A DNA stretch of 64,000 nt from Akkermansia muciniphila. Its GTDB lineage: Bacteria > Verrucomicrobiota > Verrucomicrobiia > Verrucomicrobiales > V1-33. A model generated the notes under the pieces. The model was not told the origin of the DNA and did not search any database. It saw nothing but the letters and a program-made list of their open reading frames with translations. A program made the position numbers and the translations under genes. Below, piece by piece: positions 46,027 to 54,884 of this stretch. Every line of letters begins with the position of its first letter. Within the stretch, counting starts at the first letter, position 1. The stretch lies in contig CALQSQ010000011.1 in NCBI GenBank assembly GCA_943333275.1, positions 1 to 64,000 of the forward strand, in the 5' to 3' direction.

Positions 46027-46968
46027 ATGGATCGCCCCCCTCCCCAATCATCACGACTCAAACCAGCTGACTATGTCCTGGCTGGGCTGAGCGTGGTCGT
46101 GATTCTGCTCTTCTATGCGTTCCTGCCCCTGTTTAAAGTGGTCACAGATTGCAGTGCGCTATACGTGCTGGCCAAATCCTGGAATGGAGAGACGGGATGG
46201 GAGCATGGGTGGTTCATCATTCCGGCGGTCATCGGCATCGTCGTGAAAAACTGGCCGAAAATCAAACTCGCACCGGTGGCCCCGAGCAATCTGGGGCTTG
46301 TTCTGGTGGCCGTAGCGCTGGCGTTGTACATCATCTCCGTCCGCACCCATCTCTGGCGCATCGCGATCGGGGCGCTGCCCATTTTGATTTACGGAATGAT
46401 TGTCTACCTCTGGGGTTGGAAGCGGGCGGGGTATTTCCTCTTTCCGCTTGGTTTGTTTTACTTCTGCCTGCCGCTGCCAGGTATGATCCAGGCGACCAAC
46501 TCGCTGCAGCTATTCGTCACGAAATGCGCCGCCAAGCTGGCAATGTTGTGTGGCGTGGTGATTGATGTGACCGGCAACAAGGTGTTTTTGCTGGGCAAGG
46601 GGGATTTCGATGTGGATGAAGGCTGCAGCGGCATCCGGTCACTCATGGCCCTCCTGCTCATCGCGTTTGTTTACGGATATTTCATTCATCCCGAACGATG
46701 GAAGCGAACGGTGATCTTTCTGTCGGCCATTCCGCTGGCCATCGTGGCCAACATCCTGCGCATCTTCTCCATCCTCATCGTGGCGGACAAAATCAGCGTG
46801 GATTTCGCCCAGACCATTTACCATGACAAGGTCGGCTTCTTCAGTTTCGCCATTGCCCTTGGGTTGCTGCTGTTGCTGAGCAAACTCCTGGCCACCGGAT
46901 GGAAACGCGGACCGCGCACCATTACCAAAAAGTCCGGTGGTTCCCCCCTTGACCAAGTGACACCATGA
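46027..46968 (+). CDS. Exosortase
   Basis: The 313-residue membrane protein with about eight helices has the three conserved exosortase residues: Cys200 in VDEGCSGIRSL, Arg245 in VANILRIFSI and His266 in IYHDKVGFFSF. Exosortases cut and modify C-terminally tagged surface proteins and are usually linked to polysaccharide loci. EpsI follows with a four-base overlap. No PEP-CTERM-like substrate gene is seen in the window, so targets must lie elsewhere. Confidence 0.93.
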   Translation: MDRPPPQSSRLKPADYVLAGLSVVVILLFYAFLPLFKVVTDCSALYVLAKSWNGETGWEHGWFIIPAVIGIVVKNWPKIKLAPVAPSNLGLVLVAVALALYIISVRTHLWRIAIGALPILIYGMIVYLWGWKRAGYFLFPLGLFYFCLPLPGMIQATNSLQLFVTKCAAKLAMLCGVVIDVTGNKVFLLGKGDFDVDEGCSGIRSLMALLLIAFVYGYFIHPERWKRTVIFLSAIPLAIVANILRIFSILIVADKISVDFAQTIYHDKVGFFSFAIALGLLLLLSKLLATGWKRGPRTITKKSGGSPLDQVTP

Positions 46969-47855
46969 CCAGACGTCTTTTCCTTCTCATGCTGGTGCTC
47001 GCGGCGGGCTTCTGCAGCATTTTTGCGCTGCCCAAGTCCTATGCCACGCGGATTTCCGCGCTGCCGGGCAATCTGGTGTCCCCGGATCGCAATTTCGAAC
47101 TGCCGAATCTGATCGGATACTGGAGCGGGGGCTCGGACCGGAAGCCTTCGGACAAGGAATTGAAAATCCTCGCGGAGGACACCGTTTTCCACAAAAAAAA
47201 CTACCTGCGCGCCAACTCGAGTGTGGCTCCCCGTTCAGTGAAATCCGATGCCACGGATCTGGAACGCCTTGCCGCCGTAACGCCCTATGAGGAAGTGGAG
47301 GTCTCCATCGTCACTTCCAATTCCGACATGGGAAACAGCATCCATCGTCCGGAGCGCTGCCTCACGGCCCAGGGATTCAATGTGGAGCGCGAAAAGAAAT
47401 TCATCGTCAAGGTTCGCGGCAGGGACCTTCCGGTCAAAAAGCTTTCCACCGTGCAGCACATCAAGGACGAGGCCTCCGGAAATGTGCAGCATCTCCGCAA
47501 TGTCACCTATTACTGGTTTGTAGGTCACGATACCCTCACCAACGACCACTACACCCGCACCTTGCAGGACATGAAAGACCGGCTACTGCGGGGATTCGAT
47601 CAGCAGTGGGCCTATGCCACGGTGGGCATGATGCTCGCCCCTCATGCTGCCATCAACGAGGAGCTTGCGAAGGACCCGGACGCCAAGGGTCAGGCCGTCC
47701 TCACCCGCGCCATCGACGATGACGCGCTGGATGCCGGGGGACTCACCGAAGCGGACCGGATCGTGCAGGAATTCATTGCCGACCTCTCCAAAGAAATTAT
47801 TGATCGCAAAATGATCGCAGACTGGAATGCATCCGGTTCTGCGCGCGAGAAATAA
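46965..47855 (+). CDS. EpsI-family exosortase-associated protein
   Basis: The 296-residue product has an N-terminal membrane helix or signal (RLFLLMLVLAAGFCSIFALP) and the family motif HRPERCL (His127 to Cys132), with RNVTYYWFVGHDTLTNDHYTR later. EpsI proteins are almost always next to or fused to exosortases, and their exact role is unclear. It overlaps the exosortase stop by four bases. The C-terminal tail (about 250-296) is acidic. Confidence 0.88.
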   Translation: MTRRLFLLMLVLAAGFCSIFALPKSYATRISALPGNLVSPDRNFELPNLIGYWSGGSDRKPSDKELKILAEDTVFHKKNYLRANSSVAPRSVKSDATDLERLAAVTPYEEVEVSIVTSNSDMGNSIHRPERCLTAQGFNVEREKKFIVKVRGRDLPVKKLSTVQHIKDEASGNVQHLRNVTYYWFVGHDTLTNDHYTRTLQDMKDRLLRGFDQQWAYATVGMMLAPHAAINEELAKDPDAKGQAVLTRAIDDDALDAGGLTEADRIVQEFIADLSKEIIDRKMIADWNASGSAREK

Positions 47856-47936
47856 GCGACTTTCCACGCGGCGGAAATGGTGAATTTCCGCATGAAAGTG
47901 CATGCGGATTGATTGGCATTGGTGATGTTGCCATTG

Positions 47937-48860
47937 ATGTCTGTTCCAACCATTGTCGACGTTATTACCCGAACAAAAAATCGGCCATTGCTTTTACGGC
48001 GTTGTCTCGAAAGCTTGTTATCGCAAAACCACGTCCATTGGCACTGGGTGGTGGTGAACAATGGTGAGGCCGGACCGGTGGAATCGCTGCTCAGGGAGAA
48101 CGCGGAGGCCCTGGCCGGAAGGGTGACATTGATTGCCTTTTTGGATCGAGGATTGCTGGGCAAGCTTACGAATGTGGGAATTGCCGGATCGGGGAATCCG
48201 CTGATCACCCTGCTGGATGATGATGACACCTGGCATCCGAGGTTCCTTGAAGCCACCGTGCCGCGGCTGACCTCGGACCGGTTGCATGACAGCGTGCGCG
48301 GTGTCTGCACGCTTTCCAACTGCATTCATGAGAAGGTGGATGCGGACGGCCGCATTTCGGTCATCAAGGAATACCCCTTCAATCCCCACCTGCGCAACAT
48401 CCATCTGGCAAGCCTTGCGGCGGTGAACCAGTTTCCTCCTAATGCCTTCGTCTATGAACGGCGTGCGCTCGGCGAAGTTGGTGGCTACAACGAAGATTTG
48501 CCGGTGTTGGATGACTGGGATTTCAACCTCCGGTTCAACTTCAAGTTTAACATTGATGTCGTTTACGATGAACTGTCCAATTACCACATGCGCCCGGACA
48601 CTAAGGTGGGGGAGATGGCCAACACCGTCACGGCCAAGGAGAACCTGCACCGATTTTACGAGGGCGTGATCCTGAATCAGCATTTGCGCGCGGATCTGGC
48701 CCAGGGACGGATGGGATTGGGAACTCTGCTGGCCATCGCCAACACGAGACGCGTGGCCGAATCATTGCTGCACACTCAACGCAAAAAATTGGAGCACATG
48801 AGCGATAAGATCGGAAAAATCAATGCGCGGACCCAGATGATAAAAAGCAAGCTGCCGTGA
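47937..48860 (+). CDS. GT2-family glycosyltransferase
   Basis: The 307-residue protein has a GT-A fold start (TIVDVITRTKNRPLLLRRCLESLLSQ), the metal-binding LLDDDDTWHP, then EVGGYNEDLPVLDDWDFNLR and a basic C-terminal tail with IGKINARTQMIKSKLP. It would transfer a sugar in polysaccharide or glycan synthesis. ATG 47937 is chosen because the fold starts right after; a TTG frame opens at 47913 and ATG 47925 is another option. It is followed by a PP-loop gene with a four-base GTGA overlap. Confidence 0.9.
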   Translation: MSVPTIVDVITRTKNRPLLLRRCLESLLSQNHVHWHWVVVNNGEAGPVESLLRENAEALAGRVTLIAFLDRGLLGKLTNVGIAGSGNPLITLLDDDDTWHPRFLEATVPRLTSDRLHDSVRGVCTLSNCIHEKVDADGRISVIKEYPFNPHLRNIHLASLAAVNQFPPNAFVYERRALGEVGGYNEDLPVLDDWDFNLRFNFKFNIDVVYDELSNYHMRPDTKVGEMANTVTAKENLHRFYEGVILNQHLRADLAQGRMGLGTLLAIANTRRVAESLLHTQRKKLEHMSDKIGKINARTQMIKSKLP

Positions 48861-50095
48861 CTGCATCCCTGGAGCCCGCCATCCTGACTGATAAAATCGA
48901 GCATCAACGCTTGGTTCATGGCGAACGCATCACAGCACGTGTCGCCAAAAAGGAGTTATGGATGGAACTGGAAGGGGGGTCAATGTCCATCGAACCTGCG
49001 ATTTGGGCATCTTTTTGTCTGATTCCGGCCATGGAACAGGGCGTGGATATCACCCTAAAAGGGATTCATGCGCCGGATTCAACCTGGATGAGGAATTTCG
49101 GGAAGATCGCGGAGATTTTCCAGAGCTGGTGGGGAGGGCGTATCCCGCAGGTGACGGCCACCGGGCGCACCCCATGGAGGCAACGATGGCGCCTGCTCCG
49201 TCCTGCTGCCGGGCGGGCGGTATTTTTCTCCGGGGGAGTGGATTCATTTCATGCGCTGCTGATTTTAATCCAGCAGGGGACGCCGCCCCATGCCTTGATT
49301 TTTGTGGAGGGCTTTGATTTTGATCATCGTGATACCGGACGCATCGAAGCCTACCTGCCCGCCGTGCGGAAAATTTGCGCCCATCACCGGATGAAATTGC
49401 TGCGGGTCCGCACGAATCTGCGCCGCCTGCCCTTCTTCCGGGAATCCCTTTGGCCGCATACGCATGGACTGGCGATGGCTGGGGTGGCGCACAGTCTGCG
49501 GGACTACGGCCATATTTACATCGCCTCCTCCTTTCAGGAGCGGGGCCTGCAATCCTACGGCAGTCGCTGGGATGTTGATCCTTGTTTCAGTTCGGCAACG
49601 CATCGGTTTTACCATGTGGGGGATGAAGTTGGGCGTCATCAAAAGCTGGACCTCCTGGCCTCCGATCCATTGGTGCGCGAGCATTTGAGGGTGTGCTGGC
49701 AGGATGGCTCCGGACAATTAAACTGCGGTGTCTGTGAAAAATGTCTGCGCACGGAACTCTCGCTGCAGCTCCTTGGGGTGAGGGATCAGTTTCCGGGCTT
49801 CGCCCGGAAGGAATCGCTGGAGGACCGACTGGGTCGCCTCAACCCCGACATTGAGGCAGCGTTGGAAATGTGGCTGGTCATCAGGGGGCAGCACCTGCCG
49901 CCCGCGATGGAAACGGCCTTGCGTTCCCTGTTTCTGCGGGCCTATGAGCACGGGGAGGCCCTGCCTGCGGACTACCGGGGCAGTGCGTCCATCCTCGCGG
50001 CCATGGCGGAATTTTGCGGCTACCGGGAGGCGATCATTTTTCAGGAACCGCCCAGCGCCTCAATGCATTCGCGGACCAAGGCCGGTCCGGAATAA
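48857..50095 (+). CDS. QueC-like PP-loop ATPase
   Basis: The 412-residue product starts at a GTG overlapping the previous stop. It has a PP-loop (SGGVDS, 125-130) like adenine-nucleotide alpha hydrolases and a NCGVCEKC cluster (289-296) similar to the zinc site of 7-cyano-7-deazaguanine synthase. It is much longer than QueC (about 230 residues), with about 110 extra N-terminal residues and a C-terminal 100-residue helical part, and it sits in a glycan-type run. A role in deazapurine synthesis is therefore doubtful. Its 3' end overlaps the convergent pyrD by 55 bases. Confidence 0.75.
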   Translation: MTASLEPAILTDKIEHQRLVHGERITARVAKKELWMELEGGSMSIEPAIWASFCLIPAMEQGVDITLKGIHAPDSTWMRNFGKIAEIFQSWWGGRIPQVTATGRTPWRQRWRLLRPAAGRAVFFSGGVDSFHALLILIQQGTPPHALIFVEGFDFDHRDTGRIEAYLPAVRKICAHHRMKLLRVRTNLRRLPFFRESLWPHTHGLAMAGVAHSLRDYGHIYIASSFQERGLQSYGSRWDVDPCFSSATHRFYHVGDEVGRHQKLDLLASDPLVREHLRVCWQDGSGQLNCGVCEKCLRTELSLQLLGVRDQFPGFARKESLEDRLGRLNPDIEAALEMWLVIRGQHLPPAMETALRSLFLRAYEHGEALPADYRGSASILAAMAEFCGYREAIIFQEPPSASMHSRTKAGPE

Positions 50096-51084
50096 ACCAG
50101 GCCGCTGTAAAGCTGCACCAGCGCGGCCCCCGCCTGGATTTTCTCCACCGCATCCGCCGCCGTCATGATGCCCCCGACTCCAATGATGGGCATGCTTCCC
50201 TGCAGTTGCTGCGCCAGCGAGGCGATGGTTTCCGTGGCGCGCCGCGTGAGGGGGGCTCCACTCAGCCCACCAGTTTCCGAGCCATGCTTCAAGCCTTCGA
50301 CATGTTCCCGGCTCAGGGTGGTATTGGTGGCGATGACTCCCTCAAGCTTCTCCTCCATGAAGACCCGCGTGAGGGACTCGCGCTGCGGGGGCGTGAGGTC
50401 CGGGGCGATCTTGATCCAGATGGGGACATGTTTTTGCCAGCGCTGGCGGAGGATTTCCTGCTCGGCATGCAATGCCCGGATCAGTGCCCGGGCGCTTTCC
50501 GCCTCCTGCAAATCACGCAGTCCCTTGGTGTTCGGGCTGGATAAATTCACAACCACATAATCGGCCTCACGCCAGGCTCCCCGTAGTCCCGCCAGATAAT
50601 CATCGGTGGCACGCTCATTGGGAGTGAAGAAATTTTTCCCCAGATTCACTCCCAGCATTCCGCGGTATTTCCGTCCCTTCACATTCGCCATGCCGGCTTC
50701 GATTCCTGGATTATTGAAGCCCATCCGATTGATGATCCCCTGGCGGGAAACAACCCGGAACAGCCTGGGAGCGGGATTTCCTGCCTGGGCGACGGGGGTC
50801 AGCGTGCCCACCTCCACGAAACCAAAGCCCAGCGCTCCAAAGCCATCCACGGCATCGCCAGCCTTGTCCATGCCGGCGGCGAGACCGACCCGGTTGGGAA
50901 ATTTCAGGCCGCAGACTTCCACGGGATTCACCACGGGTGGCTCCCCCGCCAGCAATCCGCAGCGCGCGCCCAGGCGCATCCCTGCGAGCGTCCAATGGTG
51001 GGCGGTCTCGGCCTCCAGTTCAAATAACCACGGCCGCAACAGCGGGTAACTCATCTCGACCAATTTCTGACGCCAGGCACTCAT
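50041..51084 (-). CDS. pyrD: Dihydroorotate dehydrogenase, quinone-dependent type
   Basis: The 347-residue enzyme oxidises dihydroorotate to orotate in pyrimidine synthesis. It has the N-terminal helix region typical of class 2, then FPNRVGLAAGMDKAGDAVDGF, NRMGFNNPGIEAG, GVNLGKNFFTPNE, VVNLSSPNTKGL with the catalytic Ser, and GVGGIMTAADAVEKIQAGA. It is convergent with and overlaps the PP-loop ATPase gene by 55 bases. Confidence 0.96.
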   Translation of the reverse strand: MSAWRQKLVEMSYPLLRPWLFELEAETAHHWTLAGMRLGARCGLLAGEPPVVNPVEVCGLKFPNRVGLAAGMDKAGDAVDGFGALGFGFVEVGTLTPVAQAGNPAPRLFRVVSRQGIINRMGFNNPGIEAGMANVKGRKYRGMLGVNLGKNFFTPNERATDDYLAGLRGAWREADYVVVNLSSPNTKGLRDLQEAESARALIRALHAEQEILRQRWQKHVPIWIKIAPDLTPPQRESLTRVFMEEKLEGVIATNTTLSREHVEGLKHGSETGGLSGAPLTRRATETIASLAQQLQGSMPIIGVGGIMTAADAVEKIQAGAALVQLYSGLVYSGPALVRECIEALGGS

Positions 51085-51209
51085 GCCGCCTCTTCAACTC
51101 TGCAATGCCCGCGGCTGCAATCAAAATTTCCCGCCGCAAATCCCCAAATCCTGATTTGACTCGCCTCAGCTTCCCCCCCAATCATAGGGGTTTCCCTCAA
51201 CCAACCATC

Positions 51210-51926
51210 ATGAAGCTCATTTACGAAGGCAAAGCCAAGCGGCTCTACGAAACCGAAGAACCCAACGAAGTCCTCATGGAATTCAAGGACGATGCCACGG
51301 CATTCAACGGCGCCAAGAAAGCGTCCTTTGCCGACAAGGGACGGATCAACAAGACCCTCAGCGTGCTGCTCTATGAAATGCTGGAGAACGAGGGCGTGCC
51401 CACCCATTTTCTGCGGGATCATGGCGAGAACTCCATCATCGTCCGGCGTGTGGAAATTGTGCAGATTGAGCTCGTGATGCGCAACATCGTGGCCGGCAGC
51501 CTGGCCAAGCGCACCGGGCTCCCGGAAGGTCAGAAGCTCCGCCAGCCCATCATCGAAACCTATTACAAGGACGACCAGCTGGGGGATCCGCTCGTGACTG
51601 ACGAACACATCCGCGAACTCAATCTCGCCCGTCCTGACGAGTTGGAAAAAATCAAGCGCTCCGGCCTCAAGGTGAACAACATTCTCACCCGTTTCTTTGG
51701 CAAAGCCGGATTGACGCTGGTCGATTTCAAACTGGAATACGGCCGCCTCTTCCCCAACAAGCACAACATCGTCCTCGCCGATGAAATTTCACCCGACACC
51801 TGCCGGCTTTGGGACGCCGCCACCGGTGCCAAGATGGACAAGGATCTCTTCCGCCAGGACTTGGGAGATTTGATCACCGGCTACTCTGAAATTCTCACCC
51901 GCGTTCAAAATGCTCTTGCAAGCTGA
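51210..51926 (+). CDS. purC: SAICAR synthetase
   Basis: The 238-residue enzyme joins aspartate to CAIR in purine synthesis. It has YEGKAKRLYET at the start, DDATAFNGAKKASFADKGRINK, EIVMRNIVAGSL as ELVMRNIVAGSL, and KLEYGRLFPNKHNIVLADEISPDTCRLWD, all typical. ATG 51210 is chosen because the family starts with MKLIYEGKAKR. The next small gene overlaps its stop by 17 bases. Confidence 0.96.
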   Translation: MKLIYEGKAKRLYETEEPNEVLMEFKDDATAFNGAKKASFADKGRINKTLSVLLYEMLENEGVPTHFLRDHGENSIIVRRVEIVQIELVMRNIVAGSLAKRTGLPEGQKLRQPIIETYYKDDQLGDPLVTDEHIRELNLARPDELEKIKRSGLKVNNILTRFFGKAGLTLVDFKLEYGRLFPNKHNIVLADEISPDTCRLWDAATGAKMDKDLFRQDLGDLITGYSEILTRVQNALAS

Positions 51927-52368
51927 AGTCATTGGAAAATACGACCGCGCCGCCGATGCCAGTCATCTGCTGTATGCTCCGCTGGCGCAGTCACTCACCT
52001 TCCGTGAGACCCGCCGCTACACCCTTGAATACACGGGTTCGGCGGAGGCCTGCGACGAATTTTTGAAACGGGTGCTGAGTGATTCCACCAGCCATGAACT
52101 GCACCTTGGCCCACAGGCAGCGCTGTCCGGGCAGAGCTTCATTCTCGACTACGGAATGAAGCCGGGGGCGCTGGATTTGGAAAAGGAAGCCATTCTGGGT
52201 TATTTCCGCGGCCTCGAGAAACCGCAATTTTCCCTGCAGAGCTTGAAAATCCAGCGGCGCGTCTACCTCTTCGGTGCCGGCGCTGCGGAGGTGCCGGCGC
52301 TCAGCGCGCGGTTCGTGAAAGACATCGTCAATCCGGCCGTCCACCATTTCACCGTTCTCGCCGCATAA
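51910..52368 (+). CDS. Small unknown protein coupled to purC
   Basis: The 152-residue soluble product has no motif I recognise with confidence. Features are LLYAPLAQSLTFRETRRYTLEY, FLKRVLSDSTSHELHLG and a C-terminal VKDIVNPAVHHFTVLAA. Its place directly after purC, overlapping it by 17 bases, and the C-terminal NP-x-V pattern make a PurS/FGAM-synthase-related domain possible, but this is a guess. A Fur-family gene follows after three bases. Confidence 0.65.
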   Translation: MLLQAEVIGKYDRAADASHLLYAPLAQSLTFRETRRYTLEYTGSAEACDEFLKRVLSDSTSHELHLGPQAALSGQSFILDYGMKPGALDLEKEAILGYFRGLEKPQFSLQSLKIQRRVYLFGAGAAEVPALSARFVKDIVNPAVHHFTVLAA

Positions 52369-52371
52369 CTC

Positions 52372-52851
52372 ATGGCCCGCCGTCTTGATCCAGCCCTGCA
52401 ACAGCGTGTGGACGCCTTCCTCGACGCAAAGGGTCTGCGCAGGACGAAACAGCGGGAGGTCATCATCCACGCCGCGCTCACCACCACCGAGCATTTTACG
52501 GCGGATGAACTTTGGGAAATGGCGCGCAAGATCGACCGCACCACCTCCCGGGCCACGCTCTACCGGACGCTGAGTCTGCTCGTCGAATCCAAGCTGCTGC
52601 GGGAGATCGACCTAGGCCGGGATCAGACGGTCTATGACCCGAATTTCAACGAAAGCCCCAACCACAACCACCTCATCTGCCTCGACTGCCAGCGGATCGT
52701 GGAATTCGAGGACACCCACATCAGTCTGCTTGAGGACTGCATCACGCGCAGGCTTGGCTTCCAGCCTGCCAGCAAGTCCATCCGCATCGAGGCCAACTGT
52801 CAGGAACTCAAAAAAACCGGCACCTGCAAAGCCCGCAAGGGCCATGCCTGA
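52372..52851 (+). CDS. Fur-family transcriptional regulator
   Basis: The 159-residue DNA-binding protein has the Fur winged-helix pattern: GLRRTKQREVIIHAAL, HFTADELWEMARK, RATLYRTLSLLVESKLLREIDL, then HNHLICLDCQRIVEFED with metal-binding His and Cys. The C-terminal second Cys pair is reduced to a single Cys. It could sense iron, zinc, manganese or peroxide; the sequence does not decide. It is the third gene of a purC run. Confidence 0.9.
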   Translation: MARRLDPALQQRVDAFLDAKGLRRTKQREVIIHAALTTTEHFTADELWEMARKIDRTTSRATLYRTLSLLVESKLLREIDLGRDQTVYDPNFNESPNHNHLICLDCQRIVEFEDTHISLLEDCITRRLGFQPASKSIRIEANCQELKKTGTCKARKGHA

Positions 52852-52941
52852 GTTTCATTCGCCGACTCCGGGCGTTTCTTCTTGCATCGGAGAATTCCCG
52901 CTACATGGAATGGCTCCCTTCCCTGAAATTTATCCCCACCC

Positions 52942-54159
52942 ATGGCCACCATTGTCCAGAAATACGGAGGCACCTCCGTCGGCAGTCCCGAGCGCATTTG
53001 CAATGTCGCCAACCGGGTCCTGGAGACGCAGCGTCAGGGCAACAAGGTCGTCGTGGTGGTCTCGGCCATGTCCGGGGTCACCGATGGCCTGATCAAACTC
53101 TCCAAGGAAGTCGCAGCCGAGCCCACCGAGCGGGAAATGGATGTGCTGTTGTCCACTGGTGAACAGACGACGATCGCCCTCCTGGCCATGGCCATCAACG
53201 CCCGTGGCGGAGAGGCCGTCTCCCTGACCGGAGCGCAGGCGGGCATCGTGACGGATGGCGTTCACACCAAGGCGCGCATTTCCAACATCACTCCCACGGA
53301 GGTGCAGGAAATGCTCGATGCCGGCAGGATCGTGGTGCTCGCAGGATTCCAGGGACGCACCGCCGATGGTCAGATCACCACACTCGGTCGCGGCGGCAGC
53401 GACCTCACCGCCATCGCCATGGCCGCCGCCATCAAGGCGGACGTCTGCCAGATTTTCACGGATGTGGACGGCGTCTACACCTGCGATCCCCGGATCGTGA
53501 AGGATGCCAAGAAGATCCCGCTCATTTCCTACGAGGAGATGCTGGAAATGGCCAGCAGCGGGAGCAAGGTCATGCAAAGCCGCAGTGTGGAATTTGCCAA
53601 TAAATTTGGCGTGCCCTTTGAGGTGCGCAGCAGTTTGAATCACAACCCAGGAACTCTCGTCACTCAAGAAACCATGAACATGGAATCCGTTGTCATCCGC
53701 GGCATCAGCCTCGAACGCGATCAAGCCAAAGTCACCATCCAGGGGCTTCCGGATGTGCCCGGCGTGGCCAGTCGCGTCTTCGGGGTCATTGGCACCACCA
53801 ACGTGAACGTCGATATGATCGTGCAAAACGTGGGCCAGGATGGCAGGGCGCGGATTTCCTTTACCGTTCACAAAAACGAACTGGCCAAGGCGCTCGCCGG
53901 CCTCGAAGCGCTCGCGGCGGAGATTGGCGAAAATGTGCAGGTGAGCAGCGATGATGGCATCGCCAAACTCAGTGCGGTGGGCATCGGCATGCGCAGCCAC
54001 AGTGGAGTCGCGGCGACGATGTTTACCGCACTCGGGGAGGCCGGGATTAATATCCAAATGATTTCCACCTCTGAAATCAAGATCACCGTGACCATCGAAC
54101 AGTCCTCCGCCGATGAGGCCGCCCGCGTGGTCCACCGGGCCTTCAGGCTCCACGAATAA
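52942..54159 (+). CDS. lysC: Aspartate kinase
   Basis: The 405-residue enzyme phosphorylates aspartate, the first step to lysine, threonine and methionine. It has IVQKYGGTSVGSPERI at the start, VVVSAMSGVTDGLIKL, TLGRGGSDLTAIAMAAA, DVDGVYTCDPRIV and two C-terminal ACT domains (VTIQGLPDVPGVASRVFG and SAVGIGMRSHSGVAATMF). An in-frame internal ATG near 53674-53683 could give a beta-type short subunit, as in some bacteria, but this is not shown. Confidence 0.96.
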   Translation: MATIVQKYGGTSVGSPERICNVANRVLETQRQGNKVVVVVSAMSGVTDGLIKLSKEVAAEPTEREMDVLLSTGEQTTIALLAMAINARGGEAVSLTGAQAGIVTDGVHTKARISNITPTEVQEMLDAGRIVVLAGFQGRTADGQITTLGRGGSDLTAIAMAAAIKADVCQIFTDVDGVYTCDPRIVKDAKKIPLISYEEMLEMASSGSKVMQSRSVEFANKFGVPFEVRSSLNHNPGTLVTQETMNMESVVIRGISLERDQAKVTIQGLPDVPGVASRVFGVIGTTNVNVDMIVQNVGQDGRARISFTVHKNELAKALAGLEALAAEIGENVQVSSDDGIAKLSAVGIGMRSHSGVAATMFTALGEAGINIQMISTSEIKITVTIEQSSADEAARVVHRAFRLHE

Positions 54160-54167
54160 TCGCAGGG

Positions 54168-54866
54168 CTATTTTTGCCCGTAATAGGCCCCGGGACCGTG
54201 CTTGCGCAGGAAGTGCTTGATGAGCAAATGCTTGGGGAGCGGCGTGAGCGAGGGATTGATGCTGGTGCCAAGCAGGGCCATTTGGGCGCACATTTCCAGC
54301 GCGATGGAATTATCCACGGCCTCAAGGGGCGATTTCCCCCACGTGAAGGGAGCATGGTAGGCCTGCAGCACCGCGGGGACCTGCAGGGGATCGATGTTCT
54401 GACTGTGAAAGCAATCCACGATGGCTTCGCCCGTGATGCCCTCGTAATCCCGGCCCACCTCCTCCTGGGTCAGGGTGCGGCAAATGGGGACTTCGCCAAA
54501 GAAGTGGTCGGCATGTGTGGTCCCAAAGCAGGGCAGCGGACAGCCCGCCTGGGCAAAAGCCGTGGCATGGGTGCTGTGGGTGTGGCAGACTCCGGCGATG
54601 CCCGGAAAGGCACGGTAGAGGGCGAGGTGCGTGGGAGTGTCCGATGACGGGCGGAGTGATCCCTCAAGAACCCGGCCATCCAGACTGAGCACCACCAGGT
54701 CATCATCGCGCAGGCGATCATAGGGAACTCCGCTGGGTTTGATAATCACCCGCTTGGAATCTGGATCGTAACCGCTGACATTTCCCCAGGTCAGTTTGGC
54801 GAGCCCAACGGCGGCGATGCGGTGGTTTGCTTCCAGAACGTGGATTTTGAGATCGTTGAAATTCAT
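54168..54866 (-). CDS. araD: L-ribulose-5-phosphate 4-epimerase
   Basis: The 232-residue enzyme interconverts L-ribulose 5-phosphate and D-xylulose 5-phosphate. It has LTWGNVSGYDPDSKRVIIKPSG, SSDTPTHLALYRAF, the zinc-binding HTHSTHATAFA, THADHFFGEVP and AYHAPFTWGKSP. It follows araB by 18 bases on the same strand. It belongs to the class II aldolase fold; L-arabinose isomerase is not in the window. Confidence 0.95.
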   Translation of the reverse strand: MNFNDLKIHVLEANHRIAAVGLAKLTWGNVSGYDPDSKRVIIKPSGVPYDRLRDDDLVVLSLDGRVLEGSLRPSSDTPTHLALYRAFPGIAGVCHTHSTHATAFAQAGCPLPCFGTTHADHFFGEVPICRTLTQEEVGRDYEGITGEAIVDCFHSQNIDPLQVPAVLQAYHAPFTWGKSPLEAVDNSIALEMCAQMALLGTSINPSLTPLPKHLLIKHFLRKHGPGAYYGQK

Positions 54867-54884
54867 GGGGTGGAGATTTGGATT

